A stretch of DNA of 20,950 bases, from assembly GCA_020444005.1 (NCBI GenBank), contig JAHLLU010000009.1, positions 1 to 20,950 of the forward strand, in the 5' to 3' direction. This document shows, piece by piece, positions 7,993 to 16,493 of the stretch. The translations under genes and the position numbers were made by a program. The stretch comes from an archaeon (lineage in GTDB: Archaea; Thermoproteota; Bathyarchaeia; TCS64). Below the pieces are notes generated by a model. That model was not told the origin of the DNA and ran no database searches. It saw only the letters and a list, made by a program, of their open reading frames with translations. How positions within the stretch are numbered: position 1 is the stretch's first letter; each line of letters begins with the position of its first letter.

Positions 7993-8694
7993 CTAAGGTT
8001 CTGTGTTATTGGTGCGGTTTAGTACCATGTGATAGAGTTTCTCTGCGTCTGAGAAATCGTACAGGTCGGTGAGTTCTTCTGATACCTCTTTCTTGTATAG
8101 TGTTCTTTCTTTTGTGGGAACAGAAGTTGTGTATATTATCTCCTTGGTGACCTTTGCCTTTGACTGTGACATTATTTCCGCGACTAGTTCCTTATAGTTA
8201 CGTTTGGTCACAGTGTCCGTTAAACGTGATACAAGTTCAATGAATGAAACAGGGTTATTGGTTATTTCCGAGAAAGGGACTAGTGAAACACTACTGAGTA
8301 CATCTGATACGGTGTTATAGTAATCGATGTACTTTTGGATCAGATAGTCGATACTTGGTTCCTTATTCGTGGAGTACTTCATTCGGATATACTCAGAGAC
8401 AATGGCATCCCTGGGATTTCTAATTAGCACTATCGTGGGTATTCCATGTTTGACGGCTTTCCTGATTATTACTTGGGAGTGGATGTGATGAACAATTCTT
8501 AGGCTAGGGTTAAAGTTACCAGCCAAGTTCACAGCATAAGAGTTCGCTGAACGGGGATAACCATCGATACAGAGATCAGCGCCTCTGAGACCATCATCGA
8601 ACCGTCTCAAGAAATTAACAGCATCAAATACTCTGATATTGTCACGGTATAATGATTCTAGAATAAATCCTTGTTCGTTCAGCATTTTATTCAC
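7993..8694 (-). CDS. Sulfotransferase domain protein
   Basis: This 233-residue protein carries IDGYPRSANS (43-52), a 5'-phosphosulfate-binding loop, and IVLIRNPRDAIVSEY (88-102). The second motif matches the R-N-P-R-D-x-x-x-S 3'-phosphate-binding element of PAPS sulfotransferases. It is shorter than many eukaryotic members but has both cofactor motifs, so it is probably intact. No membrane segment is visible. It differs in sequence from the adjacent sulfotransferase, so the two are not recent duplicates and likely sulfate different positions. Its start overlaps the preceding glycosyltransferase gene by 8 nt. A second ATG three codons in (8685) would remove the overlap. Translation is probably coupled within the operon. 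The acceptor is inferred to be the glycan built by the neighbouring GT4 enzymes. Confidence 0.82.
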   Translation of the reverse strand: MNKMLNEQGFILESLYRDNIRVFDAVNFLRRFDDGLRGADLCIDGYPRSANSYAVNLAGNFNPSLRIVHHIHSQVIIRKAVKHGIPTIVLIRNPRDAIVSEYIRMKYSTNKEPSIDYLIQKYIDYYNTVSDVLSSVSLVPFSEITNNPVSFIELVSRLTDTVTKRNYKELVAEIMSQSKAKVTKEIIYTTSVPTKERTLYKKEVSEELTDLYDFSDAEKLYHMVLNRTNNTEP

Positions 8695-9739
8695 ATAAAT
8701 TTTCTGTTATTATTTGATTGAAGCCGTTACCGGTGTTTTCCCATGATAAACTTTTTTTAATATGGTGTTTGGCTGAGTTGGACATTCTATTCCATAGCTC
8801 AGCGTCTTGGCTTAGTTTCTCTACTGAGTCCATGAAGCTTTCATCGGGTTCACAGATGAAACCGGTAACACCATCAAGCACAGCCTCAGATGCACCAGAA
8901 GTATCAGTGACTACCACGGGTATACCCATGGCTTGTGCCTCCATCACTACGGTGGGGAAGGCGTCATGATAAGAAGGATAAACGAATACCCCTGCGGAAT
9001 TATATTCGGAGACTAGTTGCTGGGTTTCTAGCTTGCCCAAGAAACGGATATTGGTTTTACCGGCAGCTTTAGCTTTTTTCACTAGTCTTTTGTAATGTAT
9101 GCCTGAGCCTATTACATGAAGTTCTATACTATCAGGTATGGTGTCTATCAGGTACTCAACGCCATCGGCTTTGCCCTTAAAGTCAAGATTCCCCACGTAT
9201 AGAAGCCGTTTACAATCATGTTTCATGTCTGTTGTCTGGGTAAGGTATGCTTTATCCACGGAGTGATAGATGACAGAGCATGGTTTGTCGAGTATACTGG
9301 TCTTGTTTTCTTCTGTAAAATGGCTTTGATATTTTTTCTCCAAGTGTTTACTGATGTAGACTATATGATCGGCTTCACTAAGAATAAGCTGGCTTAGATG
9401 TGAGTCTATTGATCTTAGAATACTGTTGGTTCTTTCTTTGGAGTCCTCGGGGTAGAACCCTTTCGCATACACGATGTATGGTATTCTATCGACATAGTGT
9501 AACAGAAGGGCGAGTAACCCATTGTAGTCAAAGCTCTCAGTGATGACAAGATCATATTTCCCTCTATATCTCCAAAACCCAGTGAAAACCCGCCAAAGGT
9601 TCTGTAATAGGTTATTGTTCTTTAAACCGACAGCATCCACATCAACCCGATGATCATGTCTCGCCAAGGCATCTGCAAGAGCCTCACCACGATCCATCTT
9701 GAACGCTAAAAGAAGTACTCTCACTCTAAGCCCTCCCAT
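8687..9739 (-). CDS. GT4-family (GT-B fold) glycosyltransferase
   Basis: The 350-residue protein has the two-Rossmann layout of GT-B enzymes. The C-terminal donor-binding half contains LLYVGNLDFKGK, then a LHVIGSG strand, FLGKL and YPSYHDAFPTVVMEAQAMG. The last ends at the acidic residue (E267) that in this family contacts the nucleotide sugar; the earlier acidic position of the E-x7-E pair is aspartate here. The domain closes with VTDTSGASEAV and GVTGF. It is a retaining transferase expected to add one sugar from a nucleotide donor to a lipid-linked acceptor at the cytoplasmic membrane face. It overlaps both neighbours (8 nt and 14 nt), showing tight operon packing. Donor and acceptor are unknown. 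The N-terminal acceptor half is divergent. Confidence 0.88.
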   Translation of the reverse strand: MGGLRVRVLLLAFKMDRGEALADALARHDHRVDVDAVGLKNNNLLQNLWRVFTGFWRYRGKYDLVITESFDYNGLLALLLHYVDRIPYIVYAKGFYPEDSKERTNSILRSIDSHLSQLILSEADHIVYISKHLEKKYQSHFTEENKTSILDKPCSVIYHSVDKAYLTQTTDMKHDCKRLLYVGNLDFKGKADGVEYLIDTIPDSIELHVIGSGIHYKRLVKKAKAAGKTNIRFLGKLETQQLVSEYNSAGVFVYPSYHDAFPTVVMEAQAMGIPVVVTDTSGASEAVLDGVTGFICEPDESFMDSVEKLSQDAELWNRMSNSAKHHIKKSLSWENTGNGFNQIITENLCE

Positions 9740-10865
9740 TCAGCTCCAAAGCCTCGATGTATGCATCGGTTATTCTACCAACGTAGCTTCTGGGACTGAA
9801 CTTCGATGAGACAAATTCCCTGCCTTTCTCACCCATATGATGCCTTGCAGCCTTGTCTGATGCCAGATAATTGATTCGAGACGCTAACTCATGGGGAGAC
9901 CGCTCACAGAGCAAATACCCAGTTTCATTGTGTTTGAGCATCTCAGGGATACCGCCTATGTTTGTCGCTATGACTGGGCATTGACATGCCTGAGCCTCAA
10001 GAAGCACCCCGCCAAGATTCTCAAAATAGGAGGGCAAGATGAGGGCTATAGCTGAGGATAAGTGTCTAGGTATTTCCTCGTAAGGTACTAGTCCATGAAA
10101 GATGACGCGGTCTTGAACGCCTATACGTTCTGCCTGTTTTTGTAAGCCTCTGTAATAGTCTATGTCCTCGATGGGTCCAATTATCTCAAGAACAACATCA
10201 GATTCAACGAGTTGCAGTGAGTCGATTATTAGCTCTATTCCCTTGATGGGTGTGACTCTTCCAACATATACGATCTTACTTTCGTCAGGAACACTGTCAG
10301 TTTTTTTGAATACACTGGTATCTACTTCTCGGAAGATTATATCTACACGGCTATGGTCTATTCCATGCTTCACAATGTCGTCTTTCTCGTATTTTGTGTT
10401 TGCTAGAATCTTGGCTGACGCCTCTAGTGGTAGGTTCTTTGTGAGTATATCTTGTGTTTTGTAGAGTAGCTTGAACCACTGGACTGATCCATAGCTCAAC
10501 GAGCCATAAGGACTCAAAATATAGGGAGTATCGGTTTCACGCGCTTTTTTTGCCCCAATATATGTGCCATAATGTCTGTAGCTGTGGGCGTGGATGACGT
10601 CAAAATCAAGACCAGATAACAGGTCACTCAGGTTTGGTGAAAAATGGAAACAGCTGAACTTGAATAATGGCTTATGCCAGACTAGATTTACCTCTGGGTC
10701 AAGCATCTTGTGTATATCTGATTCCCGTTCACCAGATGTGGCTGCGACTACTGTTACGCCGTAGCCTCGTTTCACCAACTCGTTTGAGACGGTGATTACC
10801 CGTCTACCCTCGGAGGTATTCGGGTCTAGGTTATCAGATATTTGCAGCGTATTCATGCTAGGCAC
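9726..10865 (-). CDS. GT4-family glycosyltransferase
   Basis: This is a 379-residue GT-B-fold glycosyltransferase. The N-terminal half has the PNTSEGRRVITVSNELVKRG helix typical of GT4 acceptor domains and a HAHSYRHYG motif. The C-terminal half has VYVGRVTPIKGIELI, VIFHGLVPYEEI, and a complete E-x7-E donor motif within FENLGGVLLEAQ. It then continues with IATNIGGIPE and ETGYLL. It should add a single sugar during assembly of the surface glycan on the cytoplasmic membrane face. ATG at 10865 gives MPSMNTL; the second ATG, three codons in (10856), is equally plausible and lies closer to the canonical N-terminal strand. It overlaps the upstream GT4 gene by 13 nt and the downstream one by 14 nt. 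Donor specificity cannot be stated. Confidence 0.9.
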   Translation of the reverse strand: MPSMNTLQISDNLDPNTSEGRRVITVSNELVKRGYGVTVVAATSGERESDIHKMLDPEVNLVWHKPLFKFSCFHFSPNLSDLLSGLDFDVIHAHSYRHYGTYIGAKKARETDTPYILSPYGSLSYGSVQWFKLLYKTQDILTKNLPLEASAKILANTKYEKDDIVKHGIDHSRVDIIFREVDTSVFKKTDSVPDESKIVYVGRVTPIKGIELIIDSLQLVESDVVLEIIGPIEDIDYYRGLQKQAERIGVQDRVIFHGLVPYEEIPRHLSSAIALILPSYFENLGGVLLEAQACQCPVIATNIGGIPEMLKHNETGYLLCERSPHELASRINYLASDKAARHHMGEKGREFVSSKFSPRSYVGRITDAYIEALELNGRA

Positions 10866-12064
10866 TCACTGATGGTCTGGGTCATAATTTGCTGCATCTG
10901 TGCCCCAATTTGGTTTATTCCAACATTATCCGCGACATATTTTCGCCCGGAGAGCCCCATTCGTTGAGAAGCCTCATGGTTATCTCTCAGATATAATACA
11001 GCATCCTTTAAGGCAGCTGTATCACCGGGCTTCAAGGTTAAACCTGAGCCAGTCTCTTCCACATACAGGGCTGATTGCCCCTCAGAACAGCATATAATGG
11101 GTTTACCCAGCGCCTGATACTCGTAGAGCTTTGAGGAGATACCGGGATAAGGAACAGTGAAATCTTTCAGAGGCAGAATCAAAGCGCTAGCATGTGATAA
11201 AAACTCGGATACCTCTTTCCGGGTAAAAATCTCGTCAATCAATGTAACGTTTGATAACTTTTTCCTGTGAATTGTGTCCCGTATCAGTGAGGCTTGTTCT
11301 CCTTTTCCCTGAATCACAAACTCGATATTCTCGTCCTCAAGTTCCTTTGCTACAGCTAGTATTTGCTGGAAATCATAGGCTATCGAGAATGAGCCGCTAT
11401 ATGCTATTCGGAATTTTTCTTGAGGCTGATGGTTATTTTGTTTGAAGATATCCAGGTCAACGCCGCCTCGTAGAAGCTTGATTCGGTTCATTGGTACGCC
11501 GAATCTATGTATTGTGTTGAAGTATCCAGGGCTGATTGGCGTTACAGCGTCAACGCCTCTATACAAGGTCTTTGTAGCTAAGGTGGCGAGTTGAAGGGTT
11601 ATGCTTGTGTTTGATAATACGCTTAGGTTGTTTACGTCCTCGATGCTCAGGTCGTCTACGTTGAATATCAAAGGACAATTGAAACGCAGCTTGTAGAGAA
11701 CACCGGGAATCAGAGAGAATATATCCGGGTTTGCCGCCCACACAACGTCAACATCAGTCAGAACCAGTAAACCAATCAGACTGCTGAGTATAAACGTGAC
11801 AAAGGTTATGATTCTGTATAGAAGCCCCTTTGATTCAATGGGCAACATATAGGTTCTGATTAGGTCTACGCCTTCATCATATTCACGCGTGTACAGTTTC
11901 CCATGGTACTCTTCCGGGATACAGCCATGGGGATAATGGGGAAACGCTGTGATCACAGTGACCTTTTCATTGTTTCGCACAAGACCCTGAGCAACATTAT
12001 AGGCTCTTGTACTGCTTCCACCTAGGTCCGGGGGGTAATATTGGGCGATTGTGACGATATGCAT
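10853..12064 (-). CDS. GT4-family glycosyltransferase, WbuB-like
   Basis: The protein has 403 residues and starts directly in the first beta strand and glycine-rich loop (AQYYPPDLGGSSTRA), as in WbuB-type GT4 enzymes that often transfer N-acetylated amino sugars. FPHYPHG (41-47) and the following EEYHGK are typical of that group. A hydrophobic segment at about 84-102 probably seats the enzyme on the membrane. The C-terminal half contains IAYSGSF, FVIQGKGEQ, and a donor motif around GISSKLYEYQALGKPI, with EYQALGKP in place of the more usual E-x7-E sequence. It overlaps the upstream amidotransferase gene by 43 nt, longer than elsewhere in the operon. Its start is nevertheless well supported by the early LGG motif. 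That neighbour suggests the donor may be an amidinated or acetamido sugar, which is inference. Confidence 0.88.
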   Translation of the reverse strand: MHIVTIAQYYPPDLGGSSTRAYNVAQGLVRNNEKVTVITAFPHYPHGCIPEEYHGKLYTREYDEGVDLIRTYMLPIESKGLLYRIITFVTFILSSLIGLLVLTDVDVVWAANPDIFSLIPGVLYKLRFNCPLIFNVDDLSIEDVNNLSVLSNTSITLQLATLATKTLYRGVDAVTPISPGYFNTIHRFGVPMNRIKLLRGGVDLDIFKQNNHQPQEKFRIAYSGSFSIAYDFQQILAVAKELEDENIEFVIQGKGEQASLIRDTIHRKKLSNVTLIDEIFTRKEVSEFLSHASALILPLKDFTVPYPGISSKLYEYQALGKPIICCSEGQSALYVEETGSGLTLKPGDTAALKDAVLYLRDNHEASQRMGLSGRKYVADNVGINQIGAQMQQIMTQTISECLA

Positions 12065-13284
12065 CTCTCAAAACTCGTTCCTTTGAGGTATTTTTTCATG
12101 AATGAAGCTCGATACTTCTCAAGCGTGGTATGAACTTGTTTCTCGGAGACTCCGAGATTGTTGAACTCTTTCTCAAGGCTTGGTATTCTGGGTCTTGAAT
12201 CGGTTAGACATCTTTCATATGCCTCGCCTCTTGTTATTTGCCCGTCTCGTATCATTTTGCTGTAGAGTTCTACGTGTTCATCTATTCCAGCGAGGTAAAA
12301 GTAGAAGTAATTGATCACAGCGTAAGCGGAGTCATCTATTCTCCAAGTAGTTGTTGTATCTGTGGCGCCTTTCCAGCCAATACTTGTGATTGTGGATACA
12401 ATAGTTTCTTCCTTCCACGGGATATAATCATAGAAGCCGCAGAGGTCTACGTTTTCTGGTTTGAAGAGGTAGTCGAAGAAGTAGATGATTGCCCCTGTGA
12501 AATATTCTTTGAATATTGATGGGCTCCAGTTGTATGAATGGGTTAGGAAATCCCAGCCGTAATAGAGGATTAGCTTCATTTTATCTTGGAGTGAATAGAC
12601 TCCATGATCATCGGGGAATACGCCGAGATACCCGGTTCTTGAGTTCCCATGCTCATAGGTGCTTGTACCAACAACGTTTCCCCCTAGCAATAGGGGAATA
12701 TTGTTTTCGGATGCGTACTGATACATCCTATAATTCATCAGTTTATCCCCGCTGTTTAAAACCGGGACAATGTTGTGGATGGATGGATTTCTAAGCCAGC
12801 CTTTGAACTTGGTCTCCACATTTTCCTGAGCTTGTCTAATCTGTTTAACGTCTCTTATCCAGACATGCTCAACATCTAGATTATCGGTTACTGTTTTGAT
12901 GTTATTTTGAGCCTCTTCAGTGATGAATCCACTATCAACTGTAAGAGCAAGTGTTCTCATATCATACGTCTCGACCATTTGATGCAACACAAAGGCACTG
13001 TCGCGACCACCACTAATAGGTGCAATACAGTCATACTTATCGCCTCTACCACGATACTGGTCAAGTAACTGGAGAAATGCCTCCTCACCAAGAGCAGTAT
13101 AAGGCGGTTGCTCATGGCAATAATTACAGACCCCTTCCTCATCGAAGCTGATTCCGGGAAAACTGTCTGGTAGGAGGCACTTTGTGCATCTTTTTAATTG
13201 TGTGAAGACTCCATCTGTTTCAAGATAAGCGGATTCTTTGATACTAGGGTATTGTTGATCTGTTTCTTGAAACATTGACTCCAT
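12022..13284 (-). CDS. N-acetyl sugar amidotransferase (WbpG/PseA-like PP-loop enzyme)
   Basis: This 420-residue protein has two cysteine pairs, CTKC (33-36) and CNYC (53-56), that likely bind zinc. The ATP-pyrophosphatase PP-loop SGGRDS follows at 91-96, and TVDSGF supports the alpha-hydrolase fold. The arrangement matches the WbpG family, which converts an N-acetyl group on a nucleotide sugar to an acetamidino group using ammonia from a HisH/HisF-like pair. No HisH or HisF homologue is in this window, so the ammonia source is unseen. Family members are commonly near 380 residues; this one has about 30 extra N-terminal residues before the first cysteine and a tail that overlaps the next gene. 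The second ATG at 13275 is an alternative start. It follows the only sizeable gap in the operon. The exact sugar substrate is unknown. Confidence 0.85.
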   Translation of the reverse strand: MESMFQETDQQYPSIKESAYLETDGVFTQLKRCTKCLLPDSFPGISFDEEGVCNYCHEQPPYTALGEEAFLQLLDQYRGRGDKYDCIAPISGGRDSAFVLHQMVETYDMRTLALTVDSGFITEEAQNNIKTVTDNLDVEHVWIRDVKQIRQAQENVETKFKGWLRNPSIHNIVPVLNSGDKLMNYRMYQYASENNIPLLLGGNVVGTSTYEHGNSRTGYLGVFPDDHGVYSLQDKMKLILYYGWDFLTHSYNWSPSIFKEYFTGAIIYFFDYLFKPENVDLCGFYDYIPWKEETIVSTITSIGWKGATDTTTTWRIDDSAYAVINYFYFYLAGIDEHVELYSKMIRDGQITRGEAYERCLTDSRPRIPSLEKEFNNLGVSEKQVHTTLEKYRASFMKKYLKGTSFERCISSQSPNITPRT

Positions 13285-13337
13285 TTTACTGCAACTCTTT
13301 GAATAGAAAATGATGGAATGTTATTATCTACTTGTGC

Positions 13338-13356
13338 TTGTGTTTACGAAACACAA
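13338..13356. repeat. Perfect 8-bp inverted repeat in the operon gap
   Basis: TTGTGTTT is followed by ACG and then its exact reverse complement AAACACAA. This gives an 8-bp stem with a 3-nt loop, 31 nt downstream of the GT2 stop codon and 54 nt upstream of the amidotransferase start. It could be an operator, an RNA hairpin protecting a processed mRNA end, or chance. The minus strand also has the weak TATA-like TAGATAATAA at 13330-13321, which could drive the downstream genes. Nothing else is evident in this 103-nt gap. Confidence 0.6.
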
Positions 13357-13387
13357 CCACGGCAAATCACTCAGAAAACCCCGAAAA

Positions 13388-14326
13388 TCAAATATTTTCA
13401 GCGTATCGAAGTTTTCTGATCTCTACCGTGATCTGGGATAATACGTAGAGGATAAGCCCACTGATTATCAGAAGCGCTCCAACTAGCAGGAAACTGAATG
13501 TTATGAGAGCTAGTGGAAGACTGAAGTAGGTTTCAGTGAAGTAATAATGAATCAAGAGGTTCCCAGAGAGTAATGAGGACATGATCAGTAGAAAACCAGG
13601 AATACCCATAATCATCAAAGGCTTATCCAACACCATCAAACGTAATCCAGCTGTAACCAGCTCCAAGCCATGCAGTAGTGGAGTTTTCTTTGATGTGTTC
13701 TCCAGCCCATCATATCGGATAGTAACAGGTATCTCAGCTACGCGCAGATCATATTTTCGCGCTGATGCTAATTGACCTGTCTCGACGCCGAAACCGTTCT
13801 CGCTGATGTCGGAGAATATTTTTAGAACAGGGTAATTGAAGGCTCTGAATCCGCTCTGTGAGTCCTTGACATTTTTGTTTGCGCTTTCTCCGAACATGTT
13901 TACTATTTCGAGCCCGAATTTTCTGTAAAGTGGTGCATCTGTTTTTGAGCCTTGTACATATCTTGAACCGATGACAAGGTCTGCTTGATTATTTTGTAGG
14001 GGTTTTAGGAGGAGGGGGATTTCGTCTGGGTCATGTTGTCCATCACCGTCCAGCGTCAGGATAATATCTGGTTTACTCGGGAGAATGTATTGAAAACAGG
14101 TCTGAAGTGCTTTGCCTTTACCCATATTTTTTTCATGATGTAGTAAGACTGCCTCTGTTTGCTTGACTAGTTCCGCTGTATTGTCGGTTGATCCGTCATC
14201 GCAGATGATGATTTGGTCAACGTATTTTCGTGTTTTTTCTATTGTCTGGGCGATTGTTTTTTCTTCATTTAATGCTGGGATGCATGCTACGATGAATGGT
14301 TTTGGTTTTTGGTTGTTTGATGTCAT
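13388..14326 (-). CDS. GT2-family glycosyltransferase, dolichyl-phosphate mannose synthase-like with C-terminal membrane helices
   Basis: The catalytic GT-A domain has PALNEEKTI, the nucleotide-binding ICDDGSTDNT, the metal-binding LDGDGQHDPDE and IGSRYVQGS. This is the standard order for DPM1/DolP-glucosyltransferase-like enzymes, and SQSGFRAF agrees. Two hydrophobic segments follow near the C-terminus (around LMIMGIPGFLLIMSSL and ALITFSFLLVGALLIISGLI), as in membrane-anchored archaeal homologues. It likely transfers a sugar from a nucleotide donor to a polyprenyl/dolichyl phosphate on the cytoplasmic face, supplying lipid-linked donors to GT-C enzymes such as the one at 3505. I chose ATG 14326 because it lies 11 nt after the upstream stop and starts close to the first strand. 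An ATG at 14398 would add 24 residues and overlap the epimerase gene by 61 nt. Which sugar is used is unknown. Confidence 0.88.
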   Translation of the reverse strand: MTSNNQKPKPFIVACIPALNEEKTIAQTIEKTRKYVDQIIICDDGSTDNTAELVKQTEAVLLHHEKNMGKGKALQTCFQYILPSKPDIILTLDGDGQHDPDEIPLLLKPLQNNQADLVIGSRYVQGSKTDAPLYRKFGLEIVNMFGESANKNVKDSQSGFRAFNYPVLKIFSDISENGFGVETGQLASARKYDLRVAEIPVTIRYDGLENTSKKTPLLHGLELVTAGLRLMVLDKPLMIMGIPGFLLIMSSLLSGNLLIHYYFTETYFSLPLALITFSFLLVGALLIISGLILYVLSQITVEIRKLRYAENI

Positions 14327-14337
14327 CTTACCCGCCT

Positions 14338-15483
14338 TTATGTGATTACTGATTGTTCGAGAAGGCTTGGCAAAGCTATCTGATCTGGTGCTTGCCAACC
14401 TTCAACGTATGACGTTACTACTGTGATTATTTTCTCAGCGGCTCGTCCATCACCGTATGGATTCTCCCAATCGCGTTGATTACCCAACATCAATTCAACT
14501 GCTTCAAGAATCCTCACTGATTCTGTTCCCGCCAAAATATTTACCCCAATGGTCAGTGTCTCTGGTCGTTCAGTATTCTCTCTGAGAGTTACGCATGGAG
14601 TCCCTAGGATGCAAGCCTCTTCTTGGACACCACCAGAATCAGTGAGAATGAGTTTGGCGTTTCGTTCTAACGCTAAGAAATCGAGGTAACCAACAGGTTC
14701 AATCAGCGTTATTTGGTCTGTGTCTATGTGATACTGTTGTAGCATCTTTTTTGTTCTGGGATGAACGGAAAAGACAACGGGTAGCCTGTATTTTGCTTGA
14801 ACCATTTGTATTCCATGAATGAGGCTCTGAAGTCTATTAGCGTCATCAGTGTTTTCGGCTCTGTGACATGTTAATAGAAAATAGTTTCCCGAGTCAAGAC
14901 CTAGTTTTTCTAAAGTATCCCGGTTATTCTCAGCCAGTTCAAGGTTCTGAAAAACAGCATCTGTGACAGTGTTTCCAGTAACATGAATATTATCAATGTA
15001 TATTCCTTCTGATAGTAAATTTTCTCTGGATTCTATTGTTGGTGTGAAGAGTAGTGATGAAATCTGATCAGATATTATTCTGTTGATCTCCTCTGGCATA
15101 GACCGATCATAACTTCTTAATCCAGCCTCAACATGCCCAATGGGTACTCCAAGCTTTACAGCCGCAAGACTAGCAGCTAAAACAGTGTTCGTATCCCCCT
15201 GCACGAGAACCATGTCAAGGTTTTCTTTTTGGAGAATCTCCTCGATACCAGCCATTATTTTTCCTGTCTGGACCGCGTGTGAGCCTGAGCCAACTTCCAA
15301 ATTATAGTCTGGCTCGGGGAGTTTTAGGTCGTTGAAGAAGGCTTTGTCTAGTTCAAAGCTATAGTGTTGTCCAGTGTGTATCTGGATGTAATCAAGTTGT
15401 CTTTTTCTGCATTCCCTGATGATGGGTGACATTTTTATTATTTCGGGTCTTGTGCCCAAAACTATAGCGAGTTTCATAGACAT
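14338..15483 (-). CDS. wecB: UDP-N-acetylglucosamine 2-epimerase (non-hydrolysing)
   Basis: The 381-residue length and motif order match WecB/MnaA enzymes that interconvert UDP-GlcNAc and UDP-ManNAc. GTRPEIIK is at 10-17, HTGQHY at 36-41, GDTNT at 96-100, HVEAGLRS at 117-124 and MPEEINR at 129-135. LTCHRAEN, SVHPRTKK and LTDSGGVQEEA follow. The conserved acidic and histidine residues of the active site are all present. The product would serve as an amino-sugar precursor for the amidotransferase and GT4 enzymes downstream. The protein is cytosolic. It could instead act on a related 2-acetamido UDP-sugar such as the 2,3-diacetamido uronate handled by WbpI, which the WbpG-like neighbour makes plausible. 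ATG at 15483 or the third codon ATG (15477) are both acceptable. Spacing to the upstream epimerase gene is 10 nt. Confidence 0.93.
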   Translation of the reverse strand: MSMKLAIVLGTRPEIIKMSPIIRECRKRQLDYIQIHTGQHYSFELDKAFFNDLKLPEPDYNLEVGSGSHAVQTGKIMAGIEEILQKENLDMVLVQGDTNTVLAASLAAVKLGVPIGHVEAGLRSYDRSMPEEINRIISDQISSLLFTPTIESRENLLSEGIYIDNIHVTGNTVTDAVFQNLELAENNRDTLEKLGLDSGNYFLLTCHRAENTDDANRLQSLIHGIQMVQAKYRLPVVFSVHPRTKKMLQQYHIDTDQITLIEPVGYLDFLALERNAKLILTDSGGVQEEACILGTPCVTLRENTERPETLTIGVNILAGTESVRILEAVELMLGNQRDWENPYGDGRAAEKIITVVTSYVEGWQAPDQIALPSLLEQSVIT

Positions 15484-15493
15484 TTTTACTCCA

Positions 15494-16492
15494 TTAGAAC
15501 TGCGCCGAGTTTCTGATGTTCTCGTGGTTATCTTTGAACCAGTTCACTGTCATTTCTAAGCCTGTTTTGAATTCGGTGTTTGGTTGATAGCCTAGAATAT
15601 TCTTCGCCTTATCGATACAGCTAAGCAACCGATTCTTCTTGTCCCAGCTACGTCTGGGCTTAAACTCTATCCCAGAGGAGTTACCAGTTAACTCGTTTAT
15701 CCATTCAGCCAAATCCCTGATTCTTATCTCTCGACTAGCACCAAGATTGAACGCTTCACCAATCGCTTCCTCAAAATAAGCCATACGTATAAGCCCGTCA
15801 ACAATATCTCCAACATAGGTAAAGTCACGGGTCTCATCCCCTGTACCTGTAATCGGTAATGACTGATGATTCATCGCCCAGAAGATAAAGTTCGGAATAA
15901 CGTTACGATACCTGCCGGGAACCTCGCCCGGTCCAAAGCTGTTAAAGAATCGTGCATTTACAACGGGAAGTCCATAGAGGTTATGATAATAATTGGTGTA
16001 AAGTTCCCCAAGCATTTTGGTGACCTGATACGGTGTGTATAGGTTAATGGAGACGGATTCTTCCTTGAAGGGCATGGGTGTATCGCTGCCATAGATACCG
16101 CAGCCACTGGAGGCATAGATGAAACGGTCCACGTCTCCTAGATGAGCGTACTCCAAGACCTTCAAGATGCCGAGTCCGTTTACCATCAAGTCTGTTTCCG
16201 GGTTATCGACACTGTTCTGGTTGGCAAAATGTGCTGCGAGATGATAGACTATGCTGGGTTTTGATCTAAACGCCCATTTCAGCTTCTCTTCGTCGAGAAT
16301 ATCACCGGTTATCAGTTTTACACTTGGATTATCCAATACGTTCCAGCTGTAACCGCTGCTCAGATTATCTAAGATAATTACTTTCTCTGCGCCAAGCTCG
16401 ACGAGTCTTTTGGTCAGGTTGCCGCCTATTGCGCCGGCTCCGCCTGTAACTAGGATGGTTCTGCCGTTGATGTTATGATATATCTCGCTCAT
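15494..16492 (-). CDS. NAD-dependent sugar epimerase/dehydratase (extended SDR)
   Basis: The protein has 332 residues with an N-terminal NAD-binding fold. The glycine motif TGGAGAIGG is at 16-24, the nucleotide-ribose residue follows in ILDNLSSG, and YHLAAH is also present. The catalytic signature is ASSGCGIYG (127-135) with Y155 and K159 in Y-Q-V-T-K. ARFFNSFGPGE and RDFTYVGDIVDG fit the substrate domain of UDP-sugar 4-epimerases and their relatives. It likely epimerises or dehydrates a nucleotide sugar for the glycan. A UDP-glucose/GlcNAc 4-epimerase is the default guess, but members with this pattern also include dehydratases and decarboxylases. The gene is separated from the upstream epimerase by a single nt and precedes wecB by 10 nt. 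No truncation is evident. Confidence 0.9.
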   Translation of the reverse strand: MSEIYHNINGRTILVTGGAGAIGGNLTKRLVELGAEKVIILDNLSSGYSWNVLDNPSVKLITGDILDEEKLKWAFRSKPSIVYHLAAHFANQNSVDNPETDLMVNGLGILKVLEYAHLGDVDRFIYASSGCGIYGSDTPMPFKEESVSINLYTPYQVTKMLGELYTNYYHNLYGLPVVNARFFNSFGPGEVPGRYRNVIPNFIFWAMNHQSLPITGTGDETRDFTYVGDIVDGLIRMAYFEEAIGEAFNLGASREIRIRDLAEWINELTGNSSGIEFKPRRSWDKKNRLLSCIDKAKNILGYQPNTEFKTGLEMTVNWFKDNHENIRNSAQF

Positions 16493-16493
16493 T

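Noticed and set aside
7934..7993. GTG-initiated 20-residue N-terminal extension of the sulfotransferase as a signal peptide
   Set aside because: PAPS sulfotransferases with this P-loop spacing normally begin at the first strand, and a cytoplasmic cofactor argues against export. It is kept only as an alternative start.
10162..10464. 100-residue + strand frame inside the GT4 gene
   Set aside because: Serine/threonine-rich antisense translation of a clear glycosyltransferase, without its own promoter or start context.
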